From: Aradus depressus
Taxonomy: Eukaryota; Arthropoda; Insecta; Hemiptera; Aradidae
Direction of reading: 5' to 3'
Assembly: GCA_963662175.1 (NCBI GenBank)
Contig: OY759224.1
Location: 35,287,489 to 35,351,488 of the forward strand
Length of the DNA: 64,000 bases
Made by a program: the position numbers and the translations under genes. The notes under the pieces were generated by a model. It had not been told where the DNA came from. It saw only the letters and a program-made list of their open reading frames with translations, and did no database searches. Positions 43,443 through 53,899 of this stretch are shown in pieces; positions within the stretch are counted from its first letter, which is position 1; the number at the start of each line of letters is the position of its first letter.

Positions 43443-45998
43443 TTACCAAAAACGGCTGGGAAGTCGAACAGGTCGGCCGGACGACGTCTTTGTAACGAGG
43501 GGGTTCGCAAAACGTACCGTTTTGCGGTATTTTGGGCTGTCAGGCGGTTGATGTGGCTGTTGCTGCAGCTGCTGAGACTCTTGTAGCAGTTGTTGGTCTC
43601 GTTGTGGGGGAATGAGTTGCTCATGCTTTTGAAGACCTGGCGTGCCTGTATCTGAGGTATACGCAGGCTTAAGTCTGTCCCGGGAAACCACCACAGTCCT
43701 GCCGTTGACGTTGACGGTAAATGTCTTGGCTGAGCGGTTAATAATCTTATGTGGTCCGGTATAGGCTGGTGTCAAAGGAGGTCGACAAGAGTCATCACGG
43801 AGAAAAACGTAGGAGCAGGTTCGGAGGTCTGGATGGTTGAAGACCTTCTGTCCGCAGTGCCAGACGGGTGACGAAGGCTTGTTCTGTCTCATCACGTTCG
43901 CCAAATGAGTTGCAAAAGTCGACTGTGGGACTTCAGCGCCGGAGGAAAGAAAAAAGTCCCCAGGAAGTCGAAGCTGAGTACCATATACTAGTTCCACTGG
44001 ACTGCACTGTAGATCTTCTTTCACGCATGAACGTAGACCTAATAGGACGGCCGGAAGATGATGTGTCCAAGGGTCGTTGACTGACTGAAGACGACAAGTG
44101 AGAGCTGCCTTGAGCGTCCTATGCCACCGCTCGAGAAGGCCGTTGCTCTGGGGGTGGTAAGCAGTAGTGTGTTGTACTCTCGCGCCGACCCTGTGTGACA
44201 ATGCTTGGAAGAGGTGAGATTCAAAGTTTCTTCCTTGATCGGTGACAATTTGAACGGGGGAGCCAAACCGAGAAATCCAGTGGTCCCAGAAGGCTTTTGC
44301 GACCGTTTCCGCTGTCTGATCAGGTAAGGGTATGGCCTCAGGCCAGCGTGTATACCTGTCGATACATGTGAGAAGAAACCTGTTGCCTTCAGCAGGAGGT
44401 AGTGGGCCCACAATGTCGAGGTGGACACAGGCAAATCGTTGGTCGGGGGTTTTTAATTGCGATAAAGGCGTCCGCTCATGTTGATTAATTTTAGATCTTT
44501 GGCACCCAATGCAATGTTGTACGAAATGAGTTATGTATTTGGACATATGCGGCCAAAAGTAACGATCTTTGATGAGTTTGACGGTCGCGGTTCGTCCTGG
44601 GTGTGAGAAATTGTGGACATGTTCGCAAATTTTGTGCCTGAATTGAGCAGGAACGTATGGGCGACGGTTGTCATTAAGGATGACGCAATACAGAACTAAT
44701 GACGTGCTGAGAGCAACAGGTGTCAGGTTGGGCGACTGGACACTTTGGAGGAGATAAGTCAATTCTATATCGCTATGTTGTGCAATTGCGAGTTCGACGT
44801 GTGTAGGAATGCGTTGTGATATAGACTCTATCCTGGATAGAGTGCCTGCCACTACGTTTCTGTTTCCTGAAATATGACGTATGTCGCACGTGAATTCCGA
44901 GATGTAGGAGAGTTGGCGTGCTTTTCTGGGGCTTGCCTTGTCCGACTTTTGATGCAGAGCGTACGTAAGCGGTTTGTGGTCGCTGTAACACACCAAAGTT
45001 CGTCCCTCCAACATGTATTTAAAATGTTTGATAGCACAATATATAGCCAGTAACTCCCTATCATAAGTTGAATAAAGCGTTTCCGCAGGCGATAGCTTCC
45101 GTGAGAAAAAACCGAGCGGTTGTAAAACGCCTCTAACTAGTTGGTGTAAAACACCACCTATGGCTTTTTCGGAAGCATCCGTATGTAAGTGGAGAGCGCC
45201 TAGCGGATTTGGATGATGAAGAGTTACCACACGGCTCAGCGCTTTCTTGGTGTCATGAAAGGCAGTCACTAATGCGGTTGTCCAGGTGATGATGGAGTGT
45301 TTTGGTCCGGTGACTGCGTTCAGCGGAGCTTGAATGTGAGCAGCATGCGGTAAAAACCTACGGTAAAAGTTTACCATGCCCAAAAATCTGCGAAGTTGAG
45401 ATACTGTTTTGGGTCGTGGGAAGTCGTTCATGGCCTTGAGCTTACTATCGATTGGTTTGGTACCGAACTCGGAAATTTCATGGCCCAAAAAGGAAACTGA
45501 AGGTTTGCAGAAAACGCATTTAGTTGGATTCAAGCTGATGCCGCAATCTCTTAAACGTGCAAAAACTATTTCAAGGAATCCATAATGTTCTTCTAGGGTG
45601 TCGGAAGCAACTAGAATATCATCCAAATATACGAAGCAGAAGGGAAGCCTCTGAAGAGCTTTATGGATGAAGCGTTGAAATGTCTGTGCCGCGTTTCGCA
45701 GCCCGAATGGCATGAAAAGAAATTCGTACAGTCCGAAGGGGGTACTTATTGCGGTTTTCTCTACATGTTCCGGTGCCATGGGTATTTGTTGATACGCTCG
45801 GACTAGGTCGATTGTAGAAAATATTTTTTTCTTGTGTAACCAATTTGACGCGTCCTGAATGTTCGGCAGCGGGTATTTATCAGGTACCGTGATGGAATTA
45901 AGGAGGCGGTAATCCCCGCAAGGACGCCATTCACCATTCTTTTTTTGTACCATGTGTAGTGGGCTAGCCCACGAACTGTTCGAAGGACGACAGAGGCC
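43443..45998 (-). pseudogene. Gypsy pol, C-terminal part: RT, RNase H, integrase
   Basis: Open from the insertion point to a stop at 43443. Numbering from Met at 45953: RT with YLDD at 109-112; RNase H with D259, E300 and D325; residue 370 is Gly in [10 protein letters not shown] where the family has the last catalytic Asp (codon 44844-44846). The integrase zinc site uses His447/His451 and Cys481/Cys484. The integrase catalytic triad is D513, D572 and E608. It ends with a Gln-rich tail and [11 protein letters not shown]. No stop codons. The loss of its N-terminus to the LINE insertion and the RNase H change mean it cannot act alone. Confidence 0.92.
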
Positions 45999-48900
45999 TT
46001 TTTTTTTTTTTTTTTTTCTCGGGTGCTCCAGTTAATCACCCGGCCCGTTTTTTTTCGTCGGGGAATGAGGATACATGACATGGTTATGCTAAATTTATTT
46101 ATTTATTTGTTGCTGTGGGTGTCTGGGGGCGACAGCCTCTGGTCCCTTGCGGGACAAACTGGCGCTCCCAGACCCCCTTGTGTTGCGGCTGCCAGATGGC
46201 GCCGAGAGAGCTCAGGATCTTGGAGTGGGGGCTGCTACTACATCGCGGTCGCCGGGGGTAGACATCGGGCCGCAGCCCGTCAATCGCCCCCGGCGCCGGG
46301 TCAAGCGGGCTTTTTCTGTTCCCGCCAGGAGGTGACAAACCGGCCGAACGCCGGATAGTTCGACTCCGTCATCAACTCCGGCAGGCTCAATCCCAGATAT
46401 GATCCTGTCGCGCGGATCAACTCCACCCTAGACCTGTCGTACAGCGGGCAATCGAGGACCACGTGTTCTGCAGTCTCGATGCCGCCACACGAGCAGTTTG
46501 GGCTATCCTTCCTCTTGAAGAAGAAGAGTTTGGAGTTGAAGTCGCCGTGACCTGATAGTACCTGGGATGTCCAGTGATCGGGTTGTACCCAAGTGGAGCG
46601 TAGGCGGACCTGGACGTCAGGGATGTACGCGAATGTCGTTCGGCCATCGGAGGAGCGCGACCATCGCTGTTGCCACTTGTTCATTATCCAGTCTTGGACC
46701 ATGTCCCTGCAACGCTCTGGTCCGTTCTGTCTACGTAGCTCACCCTCCAGGGCGAGGCGCAAGGGCTCATCTATATCTGCTCTCAGGGGCAAATTGCGTC
46801 TACAGTAGTACGAGGCGACCGCCCCGTCCAAGACCAAGTCTATGGGCGGAGCTCCCGCCAGCACCTGTAGCGCTGCCGTGGAGACAGTACGATAGGCCTT
46901 TGTGACTCTCAGGAGGGCGGCTCTTTGGGCCTGTAGCAGTCTCGTTCTCTGCTGCCTGGTGGGGCGATACCACCACCCTGCAGCAGCGTACCGTGCTACA
47001 GCCTCGAATACCCCCGTGTAGATTGTTCTACACGCTGAGTAGTCGAGGCCCCATGTTGCGCGAGCTAGGCGGCTCAGAGCGTTGAAGGTGGCATTGGTCC
47101 TTTCCTTGATGGCAACAGCGTGGGGAGTCGCGCTGAAGCCCGGACCCAGTCTCACACCTAGGTATGTGACCGCCTCCGGGAACTCAACGCGCATCCCCCG
47201 GATCCTCAAGGAGAAGGGGTGGCGGGCGTCGGTTTTCCCTCTCATCAGCAGGGCCGTAGTCTTGCTTGGTGAGAGGTTCAGCTTGTTGGCGCAGCACCAG
47301 CTGTCGACGAAGTCGATGGCGGCTTGGGCTACGCGGGTCAGAGCTGCCCGGCTATCAGCGTGCACCGTGATTGCGAGATCGTCAACATAGGCAATAGCCT
47401 TATATTCACGACTCTCGAGCTCACGGAGCAGTCCATCAAAGAGTATGTTCCAGAGTGTTGGTCCTAGGACTGAGCCCTGGGGGCATCCTCTGGTGATGTT
47501 CACCGATGTGCTAGCATACAGCTGGCTCACAGTCGCAGAACGGCCGTCAAGGAAGCTGGATATCAGCCCAAATATATTCCTAGGCGGTCCCATTGCACGC
47601 AGTCGCGTGAGGATGGCAGGCCACCAGGCGCAGTCGAACGCCGCCGCGATGTCAAAGAAGATACAGAGGGCATATTTGCCTCTGGTCCCTTCGACATCCG
47701 ACCTCAGCGTTATCAACGCGTCCTCTGTTGACCTGCCCCTCAAGCAACCATATTGCCTAGGGGATACGAAGGCGTATACCTGGGTGCGGATTCTGTCGAG
47801 AACGAGTCCCTCCAGTATCTTCCCGAACAGAGACAGAAGGCTGATCGGTCTGTAGCTGCCTGCCAAGGAAAGGTCCCTATCCCCAGGCTTGACAAACGTG
47901 CACACCATGGCCCGCTTCCAAGCACTAGGGAAGTGGCCTCGCCTTAGGCAGGCATTGTACAAGTAGAGTAGGTCTGTCTTAATGACCGGGTAGGCTTTCT
48001 TGATTATGGCCGCGTCCATGAGATCGCTCCCAGGAGCGCCGCCACTCTTCTGCCTCCCAATCACCAGGGTCAGGTCTAGCTCGTCCCAGTCAGGGGCATC
48101 CTCCGTGTTCGGCAAGTCACGGGCAGCACACCTGATGTTTTGTTGAGTGGGTGTATCCCCTGCCGGGTCGTCTTCCGGGAAGGCCTGGCTTAGGTACATC
48201 CCGCCGGCCTCCTCCAGGGACAAGGCATACTGCATGCCATCCCTGATTGAAGCCACCGGGGCGACCGCCTTAAGCCTCCCAGTGGCGACCCGGTAGGGAA
48301 TCCCCCACGGGTTTTTGCTGGACTCGTCTTCAACAAACCTCCTCCAGCTGGTTCTCTTGGCGGCTTCGATGCTCCGACCGTAGGCCTCGCTGAGCTGCCG
48401 GTACTCTTCCCTGCGAATAACCCGATGGAGTTGGTCTCGGCACCGCTGGTACCGCCTCCTGGCACGATAAACGGCTCTCTTGGCGAGGGTGAGGTCTTCA
48501 CTCCACCAGGGGACTTTCCTCAACCGGTCGACCTTCTTGGGGATGGTTTCGTCGGCAGCTCTCAGTAAAATATTACTGAGCCTATCGACGCCTTCCTCAA
48601 TCTGGTCGACCGGGTCGGAACCCCTGAGACCTTCCCATTCCTCGTCACAGGAGTAGGCAGCAGCGGCGGCCACGAAGGCTTCCGGTATCGCTTTGCGAGT
48701 TGCAAAGCGAGGGTCCCTAGACCTGACTGTCGTTAGCCGGGCGTCAAAGAGCCTCACGTCTAGGACTTCATGGTCACTAGACGTAACCCCTCGGACTTCC
48801 CAGCCACTGACAGCCCTGTATAGTTCTCCAGAAACCAACGTGACATCGATGTGCGATTCTCCATTGTGGCCACGAAAAGTGGGCGGAGAATGCTGGTCAT

Positions 48901-49387
48901 TAACTATGCACAGGTCATGGCGGGCGATCAACTCCATTAGTCTGTCCCCCCGGCGGTCGGTGCGAACCGATCCCCAGGATGCAGACCAGGCATTGGCGTC
49001 CACCATGACTATGACTTGGCGTCCCGCTAGTTCGTCCAGAACGTGGTCCAAGTGGCCCAATTGCACGTCTATGCGCTCAGACGGAGGGAAATATCCGCTG
49101 ATTACATAGCAATCGACGTTGGCGTGCCTGATACAGGCCACAGCAATGTGGCTGGTGGACAGATGGTGGAGCGCCATCACATCCACCTGGGGGCCGGTCA
49201 CAACGATTGCGGCCATAGGCCGTTCGTTGTTCCTTGCGCCAGTTATTACTCTGTGGCCAATACCAAGGCCTGCCACGCGATTTCCTATACAATAGGGTTC
49301 CTGTAGAGCCAAGAGCTGGACGGACTCATCGTACACCAGTGCTCGCAACTCATCCGCCACTCTCTTACGCCTATTCATGTTGTGCTG
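45999..49387 (-). mobile_element. R1-like non-LTR retrotransposon inserted in Gypsy pol
   Basis: A 19-T run at 45999-46017 is the poly(A) tail (minus orientation). GACAGAGGCC at 45989-45998 and 49388-49397 is a 10-bp target duplication of the Gypsy pol sequence. The 3' UTR spans 46018-46300. The element is 5'-truncated inside the endonuclease, only 9 bases before the first ATG. It is clearly more GC-rich than its surroundings. Confidence 0.93.
46301..49378 (-). CDS. R1-like LINE ORF2: APE endonuclease, reverse transcriptase, zinc knuckle
   Basis: 1025 residues without a stop. The endonuclease has LQEPY (E27), VMVDANAWSASWG (D127/N129), D178 and SSDH (D202/H203). The RT domain has KSGGAPGSDLMDA, YRPISLLSLFGKILEGLV, FDIAAAFDCAWW, GCPQGSVLGPTLW and the catalytic AYVDD near residue 645. 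The C-terminus has CSCGGIETAEHVVLDC, a C-x-C-x7-H-x4-C motif usual in the R1 clade. The enzyme nicks a target and copies its RNA there. The annotated Met is internal to the endonuclease: about 15-20 N-terminal residues and ORF1 are missing, so this copy could not mobilise itself. R1 clade placement is by motif, not phylogeny. Confidence 0.9.
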   Translation of the reverse strand: MNRRKRVADELRALVYDESVQLLALQEPYCIGNRVAGLGIGHRVITGARNNERPMAAIVVTGPQVDVMALHHLSTSHIAVACIRHANVDCYVISGYFPPSERIDVQLGHLDHVLDELAGRQVIVMVDANAWSASWGSVRTDRRGDRLMELIARHDLCIVNDQHSPPTFRGHNGESHIDVTLVSGELYRAVSGWEVRGVTSSDHEVLDVRLFDARLTTVRSRDPRFATRKAIPEAFVAAAAAYSCDEEWEGLRGSDPVDQIEEGVDRLSNILLRAADETIPKKVDRLRKVPWWSEDLTLAKRAVYRARRRYQRCRDQLHRVIRREEYRQLSEAYGRSIEAAKRTSWRRFVEDESSKNPWGIPYRVATGRLKAVAPVASIRDGMQYALSLEEAGGMYLSQAFPEDDPAGDTPTQQNIRCAARDLPNTEDAPDWDELDLTLVIGRQKSGGAPGSDLMDAAIIKKAYPVIKTDLLYLYNACLRRGHFPSAWKRAMVCTFVKPGDRDLSLAGSYRPISLLSLFGKILEGLVLDRIRTQVYAFVSPRQYGCLRGRSTEDALITLRSDVEGTRGKYALCIFFDIAAAFDCAWWPAILTRLRAMGPPRNIFGLISSFLDGRSATVSQLYASTSVNITRGCPQGSVLGPTLWNILFDGLLRELESREYKAIAYVDDLAITVHADSRAALTRVAQAAIDFVDSWCCANKLNLSPSKTTALLMRGKTDARHPFSLRIRGMRVEFPEAVTYLGVRLGPGFSATPHAVAIKERTNATFNALSRLARATWGLDYSACRTIYTGVFEAVARYAAAGWWYRPTRQQRTRLLQAQRAALLRVTKAYRTVSTAALQVLAGAPPIDLVLDGAVASYYCRRNLPLRADIDEPLRLALEGELRRQNGPERCRDMVQDWIMNKWQQRWSRSSDGRTTFAYIPDVQVRLRSTWVQPDHWTSQVLSGHGDFNSKLFFFKRKDSPNCSCGGIETAEHVVLDCPLYDRSRVELIRATGSYLGLSLPELMTESNYPAFGRFVTSWREQKKPA

Positions 49388-50084
49388 GACAGAGGCCTAA
49401 CGACTCCATAGTCTCGAACACCTTTTTGGCTGTCTCTAATTTGTCCGGTCCCAGTCTGCGAGGTTTAGAACTCACAGGGTTCCCTTTTGTTTCGATACGA
49501 TGTTGTGTCGAATGTTTAACCTTTGAAACCTCTTGTAGAATAGGCGGGGTGTCCAGTCCGTATGTTTTGATAGGATCGATTGGATCCATCGAGCTGATGG
49601 TACCGGTATGATCGGAGTCGCAAAGAAAAACCGATGTTTTTAAAGGAAGAAATGAATTTCTATCGATAATCCGTTGACCAGGTAAATCCACTAAAAGGTT
49701 GAAATGGATGATGAAATCTGATCCGATAATAGGTTTGGAGACATCGGCTATGAGGAAAGAAAAGTGAAATTTCTTAGAGAGACCGAAATCTAATTCTAAT
49801 TTGCGCTGTCCGTAAACAGCTATGCGTGAGTTGTTAGCTGCATGTAGATGTTTTATAGGGTTTTGATTTTTATCGCCAAACCTTGGAGGGACTATAGACA
49901 CGTCTGCTCCTGTGTCGACTAGAAAAGGAACTTTGGTACCTTTATCTGTTAAGAAAAGGCGGCTAGTCTTACAGTGGCAGGAACACGCCGCTGATGTCTG
50001 CACTGGGACTAGTTTTTTGTGTTGAAAGAGCATGGGGATCGGCATTTTCTTGCTCTGTTGCCAAAATTCAGATGATACCAGCAT
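49388..50084 (-). pseudogene. Gypsy pol, N-terminal part: protease and RT start
   Basis: The frame holds FLVDTGADVSIVPP, the retropepsin active site (DTGA), and PIIGSDFI near the end of the protease. HRIETKGNPVSSKPRRLGP opens the RT domain and the frame reaches ESLGLC, where the LINE interrupts it. The reading resumes in the matching frame at 45998. The protein is therefore split although each part is open. Confidence 0.88.
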
Positions 50085-50835
50085 TCGTCAGAGTCGTTGT
50101 TGTAATCGGAGCGACGAGGTGAGGCACTCGGGCGTGCGCGCTGTCGTTCTTTGGACCTAACCCTGCTCGGTGTGGGTGAACGGTGTCTGTATCGAAATTG
50201 GGAGGACATGTTGCGCATCTCATCTCTCAGAGATTCGACTTCCAGTTTAAGATCGGAACATGTATGTTGGTTGCTACCGGACACGGCACAGACTAGGGGG
50301 GGTCGGCTGACGTCGGCTATTTTGTCTGCTATGTCACCCATCTTGTTTAATTCTCGCGCCGTCGCTGATAAGATCGCTTGCGTGGCGATGGGCAACCTTT
50401 GAATCCACAATTGTGTAATGATGTCCTCAGAGGTGGTAGAGCCGCTAAGAGCTCTCATTTCTTGTAAAAGTTGAGAAGGTTTTCTGTCTCCTAACTCCAA
50501 ACCGGACAATAATTTGCGAATTCGTTGTTCATCACTATTATGGCCTCTTTAACGAGAGTATAAGTAGGTGGGGAATCAGTGGACCGGAGAATGTCAGCTA
50601 CTGTTTTCAAGGACTCGCCATCAAGACCTGATAGTAAATGGTTGTATTTCGTCTGAGGATTTGTGATATGTGCTAATTCGAATTGCGCCTCCAATTGTCG
50701 GAACCACAAATCAGCGTCCGATTTCCAAAAAGGCGGAATTTTAATTGTAACATGACTTACTGTTGGGGTCTGTGTTGTTCCGAGCTGGGCGAGTTGAGCC
50801 TCGAGGGCGGTGATGTGCTCTTTTAGGTCCTCCAT
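50009..50835 (-). pseudogene. Gypsy gag (one frame break)
   Basis: It starts with ATG at 50835, 14 bases after the LTR. The first frame reads to 50491 and contains VTIKIPPFWKSDADLWFRQL, the start of the retrotransposon capsid fold in this Gypsy group. A one-base shift near 50540 moves it into the frame that reads NEQRIRKLLSGLELGDRKPS and ends at 50009. The C-terminus is Arg/Ser-rich and has CWYHLNFGNRARKCRSPC, the variant zinc-knuckle pattern of these elements. It overlaps the pol frame by about 75 bases, as expected for programmed frameshifting. Confidence 0.85.
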
Positions 50836-50849
50836 ATCGGGGTCACCAC

Positions 50850-51035
50850 TTTAGTAATTGTTAATTTACTAAATATTAATGCTCGTTAAGACTTATTTTA
50901 TTAACACAATTAAGATAGTATATTTTTAATAGACAAAATAAATATTAACATCAATAACCTATCTACAAGCTGGTCTATTATATATAACTCAACTATCGAT
51001 AACTTTTTATAATAGTTCCGCACTCGACCACCACA
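50850..51035 (-). repeat. Gypsy 5' LTR and primer-binding site
   Basis: It matches the other LTR at 184 of 186 positions (differences near 50940 and 51020). Just inside, on the minus strand, GTGGTGACCCCGAT (50849-50836) is the likely tRNA primer-binding site. Confidence 0.9.
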
Positions 51036-51314
51036 ATACGAATAATGGTGAAATGAAATAATTATGCATTGACTGAAATGAAAACTCAAAATATTTTATG
51101 TAAAATATTGAAGGTTAGTGAGAAGTAAGATGGTAAGTTATTGGAAGGTTGGGTTGGCAGAGGGTAGGGTGGGTAGAGCGGCTCCTTTGATAACGGGACT
51201 TACTTGAGACTGTAACTGGGCAGGCTGCTGCTGCTGGCTGCTGGCTGCTATTGTCGGCGGAGAAAACTGGCTGCTTTCATCTGTCGATAGCTCCAATCTG
51301 AGTCGTGATTCTTG

Positions 51315-51480
51315 TGGATCACGTCGGGGTCACCAAATTCTATGTTGTGTTCAACATAGAAGTAACAAAATATGTGAAATTGCACAAACTATTATTTACT
51401 TGAAACATTGACATCTGAACAGTGAGACGACCTGACTCTTGTTTCTATAAAATGTAAGCGGATAAAGACATTTTAATCTA
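51315..51480 (-). repeat. Fragment of a second LTR retrotransposon (LTR/PBS junction)
   Basis: Minus-strand TTGGTGACCCCGACGTGATC (51340-51321) is a primer-binding site of the same type as in the Gypsy element above, preceded by a palindromic LTR end (CTATGTTGAACACAACATAG). The adjoining 51100-51320 reads a Gln/Ser-rich frame that could be the start of gag, ending at a stop near 51145. The rest of this element is gone. Confidence 0.5.
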
Positions 51481-51639
51481 CAAAGAGTTTATGAAAAGTG
51501 CCAAATGTTTGTTTATCCATTCGGAAATATTCGTAAAATTTCTCGGGGTGAGCTTTGAGTTGAGGTAATAAATGGTATTCACCTACTTCAAGACGAGTCC
51601 TATTCATTTCATGGAAGTTCGTTATTCTTTCTTGTTTAA

Positions 51640-51990
51640 TTTTATGACAAATATTATCTTTGTATCCGCTGGATCAGATTTTCACAAAATGTTATATTCC
51701 TGTAAAACCAGTTGAAACATAGGCCTTGTAAACAAATGAAAATTCTAAACGGGAGGTGGCGTTAATGGGGGCTCAAAAGGTAAAATGGATGTAGACCTTT
51801 AATCATTGATGGGATTTTTATGAAATTTCCCATGTTGCATCCTTATAAGCTTTTTATTCTTTGTCTGGACATCGCACGTAATCTGATGCCGAGGGGGACG
51901 GATAAGTGACACCGTTTTATTGAAAATGGGCAGATAATGTTGCTAACCTGCTTAAAATCACTAACCGGGCAACGCGGAGTGACCTGCTAG
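51640..51990 (+). repeat. Degraded Helitron-like remnant
   Basis: One diverged ~140-bp module (AAACGGGAGGTGGCG, TGAAATTTCCCATGTTGCAT) followed by ACCGGGCAACGCGGAGT, GACCTG and CTAG (51987-51990). The 5' end is not visible. The interval 51480-51640 shows nothing. Confidence 0.5.
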
Positions 51991-52171
51991 TTGCTTACGG
52001 GAAGTCTCAATACTGTGGGTCACTCATCCTTTTTCTCAGCTCGTACTTAACCGATAGTACTGAGAAATGTGTGGAAAGGACGACCGAGCGAACCTACCTT
52101 TGGCTCAGTGGTCCCGATCCCGCTTTTTAGTTAATAATCTCCATTCTTTTCCCCAGACATAGGAACAGTTC

Positions 52172-52172
52172 T

Positions 52173-52212
<40 letters not shown>
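52172..52212. repeat. TA microsatellite
   Basis: (TA)n of about 18 units. The 52213-52735 stretch after it has no recognised gene. Confidence 0.9.
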
Positions 52213-52214
<2 letters not shown>

Positions 52215-52735
52215 CTTATATGATCCTAATATCTAGAATATAAATAGGGTGCCCTTGAAGTAAAACTGATACTAGAGGGTAGGAAGGCAGCCGGCTGACT
52301 ACAGCATCGTCTTCTGCTTTCATGAGAGAAAATATGCACAACAAATCCCAAAATAAATATCTAGATTGCAGTTTTTTTATTTTTATTTTTTATTTTTATC
52401 TATGTTTATCAATTTAATGGCTTGCCAAATATTATCTTTACAACTGTTTATGCTCCCAAACAGTTTTTATAAACGATCAATTGATTTTCAAGGGAAGAAG
52501 ATCAGTTCCTTCGATAACATGTGGCTCTTGGTCAGTGAGGACGGTATCTGCTGTTAACATTATCTCTTCTGATATGTTCCACGTTCAAAAAGTTATCTCA
52601 AAAGAAGATGATAACAGGAAAAATAATGTGACGTCAGTCGGCCTTGAGTAACATTGAAGAAGACCCCCGTACTAGCTGGAGGGAGAGGGCAATAAGGAAA
52701 AGAAGAAGAAAAAGAAGAAAAGGAGGTGAATGATG

Positions 52736-53570
52736 TCAGCAAAAAGAGGAACATGCAAGCATTAAAGAGGAGGTGCGTTTGGGAGCTTGATGATTATGGC
52801 ATAATCTCGGTAAAGGAATTAAATTATTAATCGGCTTAGTTATATTGATATTACAAGAAGCTACAATGAGCTTATGGTGCGACTCCACTCTGAAATTATT
52901 TATATAAGGAACTAAATCTAAATTTATACAGCAATAATCTATCACCGATGAACCTACACTACAAACAAAAGTAAGATCAGCAGATAAATCACCCTTCGTT
53001 CGCCCATTGAGGATAGTTAAATTAAAATAGTTTAGCAAGTCTAAAAGTTTGATACCTTTCGCAATTATGCAACCGTCTTTAGATTCTCTGCTCAGATTGC
53101 CAACGGCACAGAGAGCTTGCGAACTCTTTTTAGATATTTTTTGCCTACAGCCAGTCCTGCTATTAAAATCACCAATTAAACAGACATTAAAATTATTATT
53201 TTCAGATAGTAGCTGACTTAATCTATTGAACTTATACTCCCACGAATTATAGTTGAGATAAGTTTGTACAACATACATAAATTCATTAGACAGTTGAACT
53301 TGTAACACTTCATAATCTGATATCTTCCCAAACTTCACATAACGAGACACCCCACTATCCCTGTTAAAGCCACTGGCTCCAGATGCTCTTCCGACGACAG
53401 CTCGCCTCGTCGCTGGTATCCATTTCACAGTCAACTCCCTCAACAAATTACTAAAATTGCTAATCTCTTTTCCTTCAATGAACGTCTCGAACAGCATGAA
53501 AACGTCAAACTTATGCACATACGGGATAAAATTCTGGTTTGTTAAAGCCTTTTTCAGTTCAGATGTATTG
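52736..53570 (-). pseudogene. Non-LTR retrotransposon endonuclease domain (relic)
   Basis: The 260-residue frame (53518-52736) contains VFMLFETF, CLIGDFNSRTG, LNGRTKGDLSADLTFVCSVG then SSVIDYCCIN, and VESHHKLI. These correspond to the APE-type blocks E, GDFN, the SSVIDY segment and the terminal 'SDH', here SHH. The Asp-to-His change at the last block would remove a catalytic residue. It ends without the reverse transcriptase, so it is truncated. The SSVIDY style suggests a CR1-like or related LINE, which is uncertain. Confidence 0.65.
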
Positions 53571-53573
53571 TAA

Positions 53574-53795
53574 GCCGGTAGCTCAGTGGTATGCGTGGGT
53601 TCGAAGGCCCTTAGTTTATTTTATCTGGGAGGTAAAATAAACTTAAGCACGCCGTCCTTAAAATTTAAATTTAGGACTCCCACAGTAGAGTTGGGCTCAT
53701 GTCCACCAGAGTGACGAAAGAGCGCTCTGGTAGTAGGCGATATGACCTCGTAGTTGAAGCCCGGGCATGAGTCATAAAACCTAACCTAACCTAAT
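53574..53795 (+). repeat. tRNA-derived SINE, family B (copy 1)
   Basis: The head GCCGGTAGCTCAGTGGTATG has a tRNA A box, then a deletion joins it to GGGTTCGAAGGCCC (B-box remnant). The body has CATGTCCACCAGAGTGACGA and GCCCGGGCATGAGTCATAAA, and the tail is ACCTAACCTAACCTAA. It separates the LINE ORF1 and endonuclease relics, and TGTAA at both ends may be the target duplication. Confidence 0.75.
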
Positions 53796-53899
53796 GTAAG
53801 TCATTATTTCCAGTCCATGGTACTTTAGTTGTTGCTATCTGTTTGTCTGAGACGAAGCTCCCAGACCTGTTCCTACGTCTTTCTCTTCAGATAAATCAG

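Larger units (their letters stand above)
43233..51035 (-). mobile_element. Ty3/Gypsy LTR retrotransposon, young, split by a LINE
   Basis: The 186-bp LTRs at 43233-43418 and 50850-51035 differ at two positions. ATAC at 43229-43232 and 51036-51039 is the target duplication. Minus strand order: 5' LTR, primer-binding site, gag, protease-RT-RNase H-integrase, polypurine tract, 3' LTR. The pol frame is interrupted at 45999-49387 by an R1-like element. Without that insert the element is about 4.4 kb. Protein motifs fit the insect Mag-like branch of Gypsy, judged by eye. gag has a frame break, and one RNase H catalytic residue is changed. Confidence 0.93.

Noticed and set aside
46023..49306. Plus-strand ORFs of 60-138 codons opposite the R1-like reading frame
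   Set aside because: GC-rich coding DNA often leaves long open frames on the other strand. No motif supports them.
49388..49402. TTAGG next to the LINE target as evidence of a telomere-specific R1 relative
   Set aside because: The TTAGG is part of the Gypsy coding sequence, the target duplication begins within GGCC beyond it, and a single site proves nothing.
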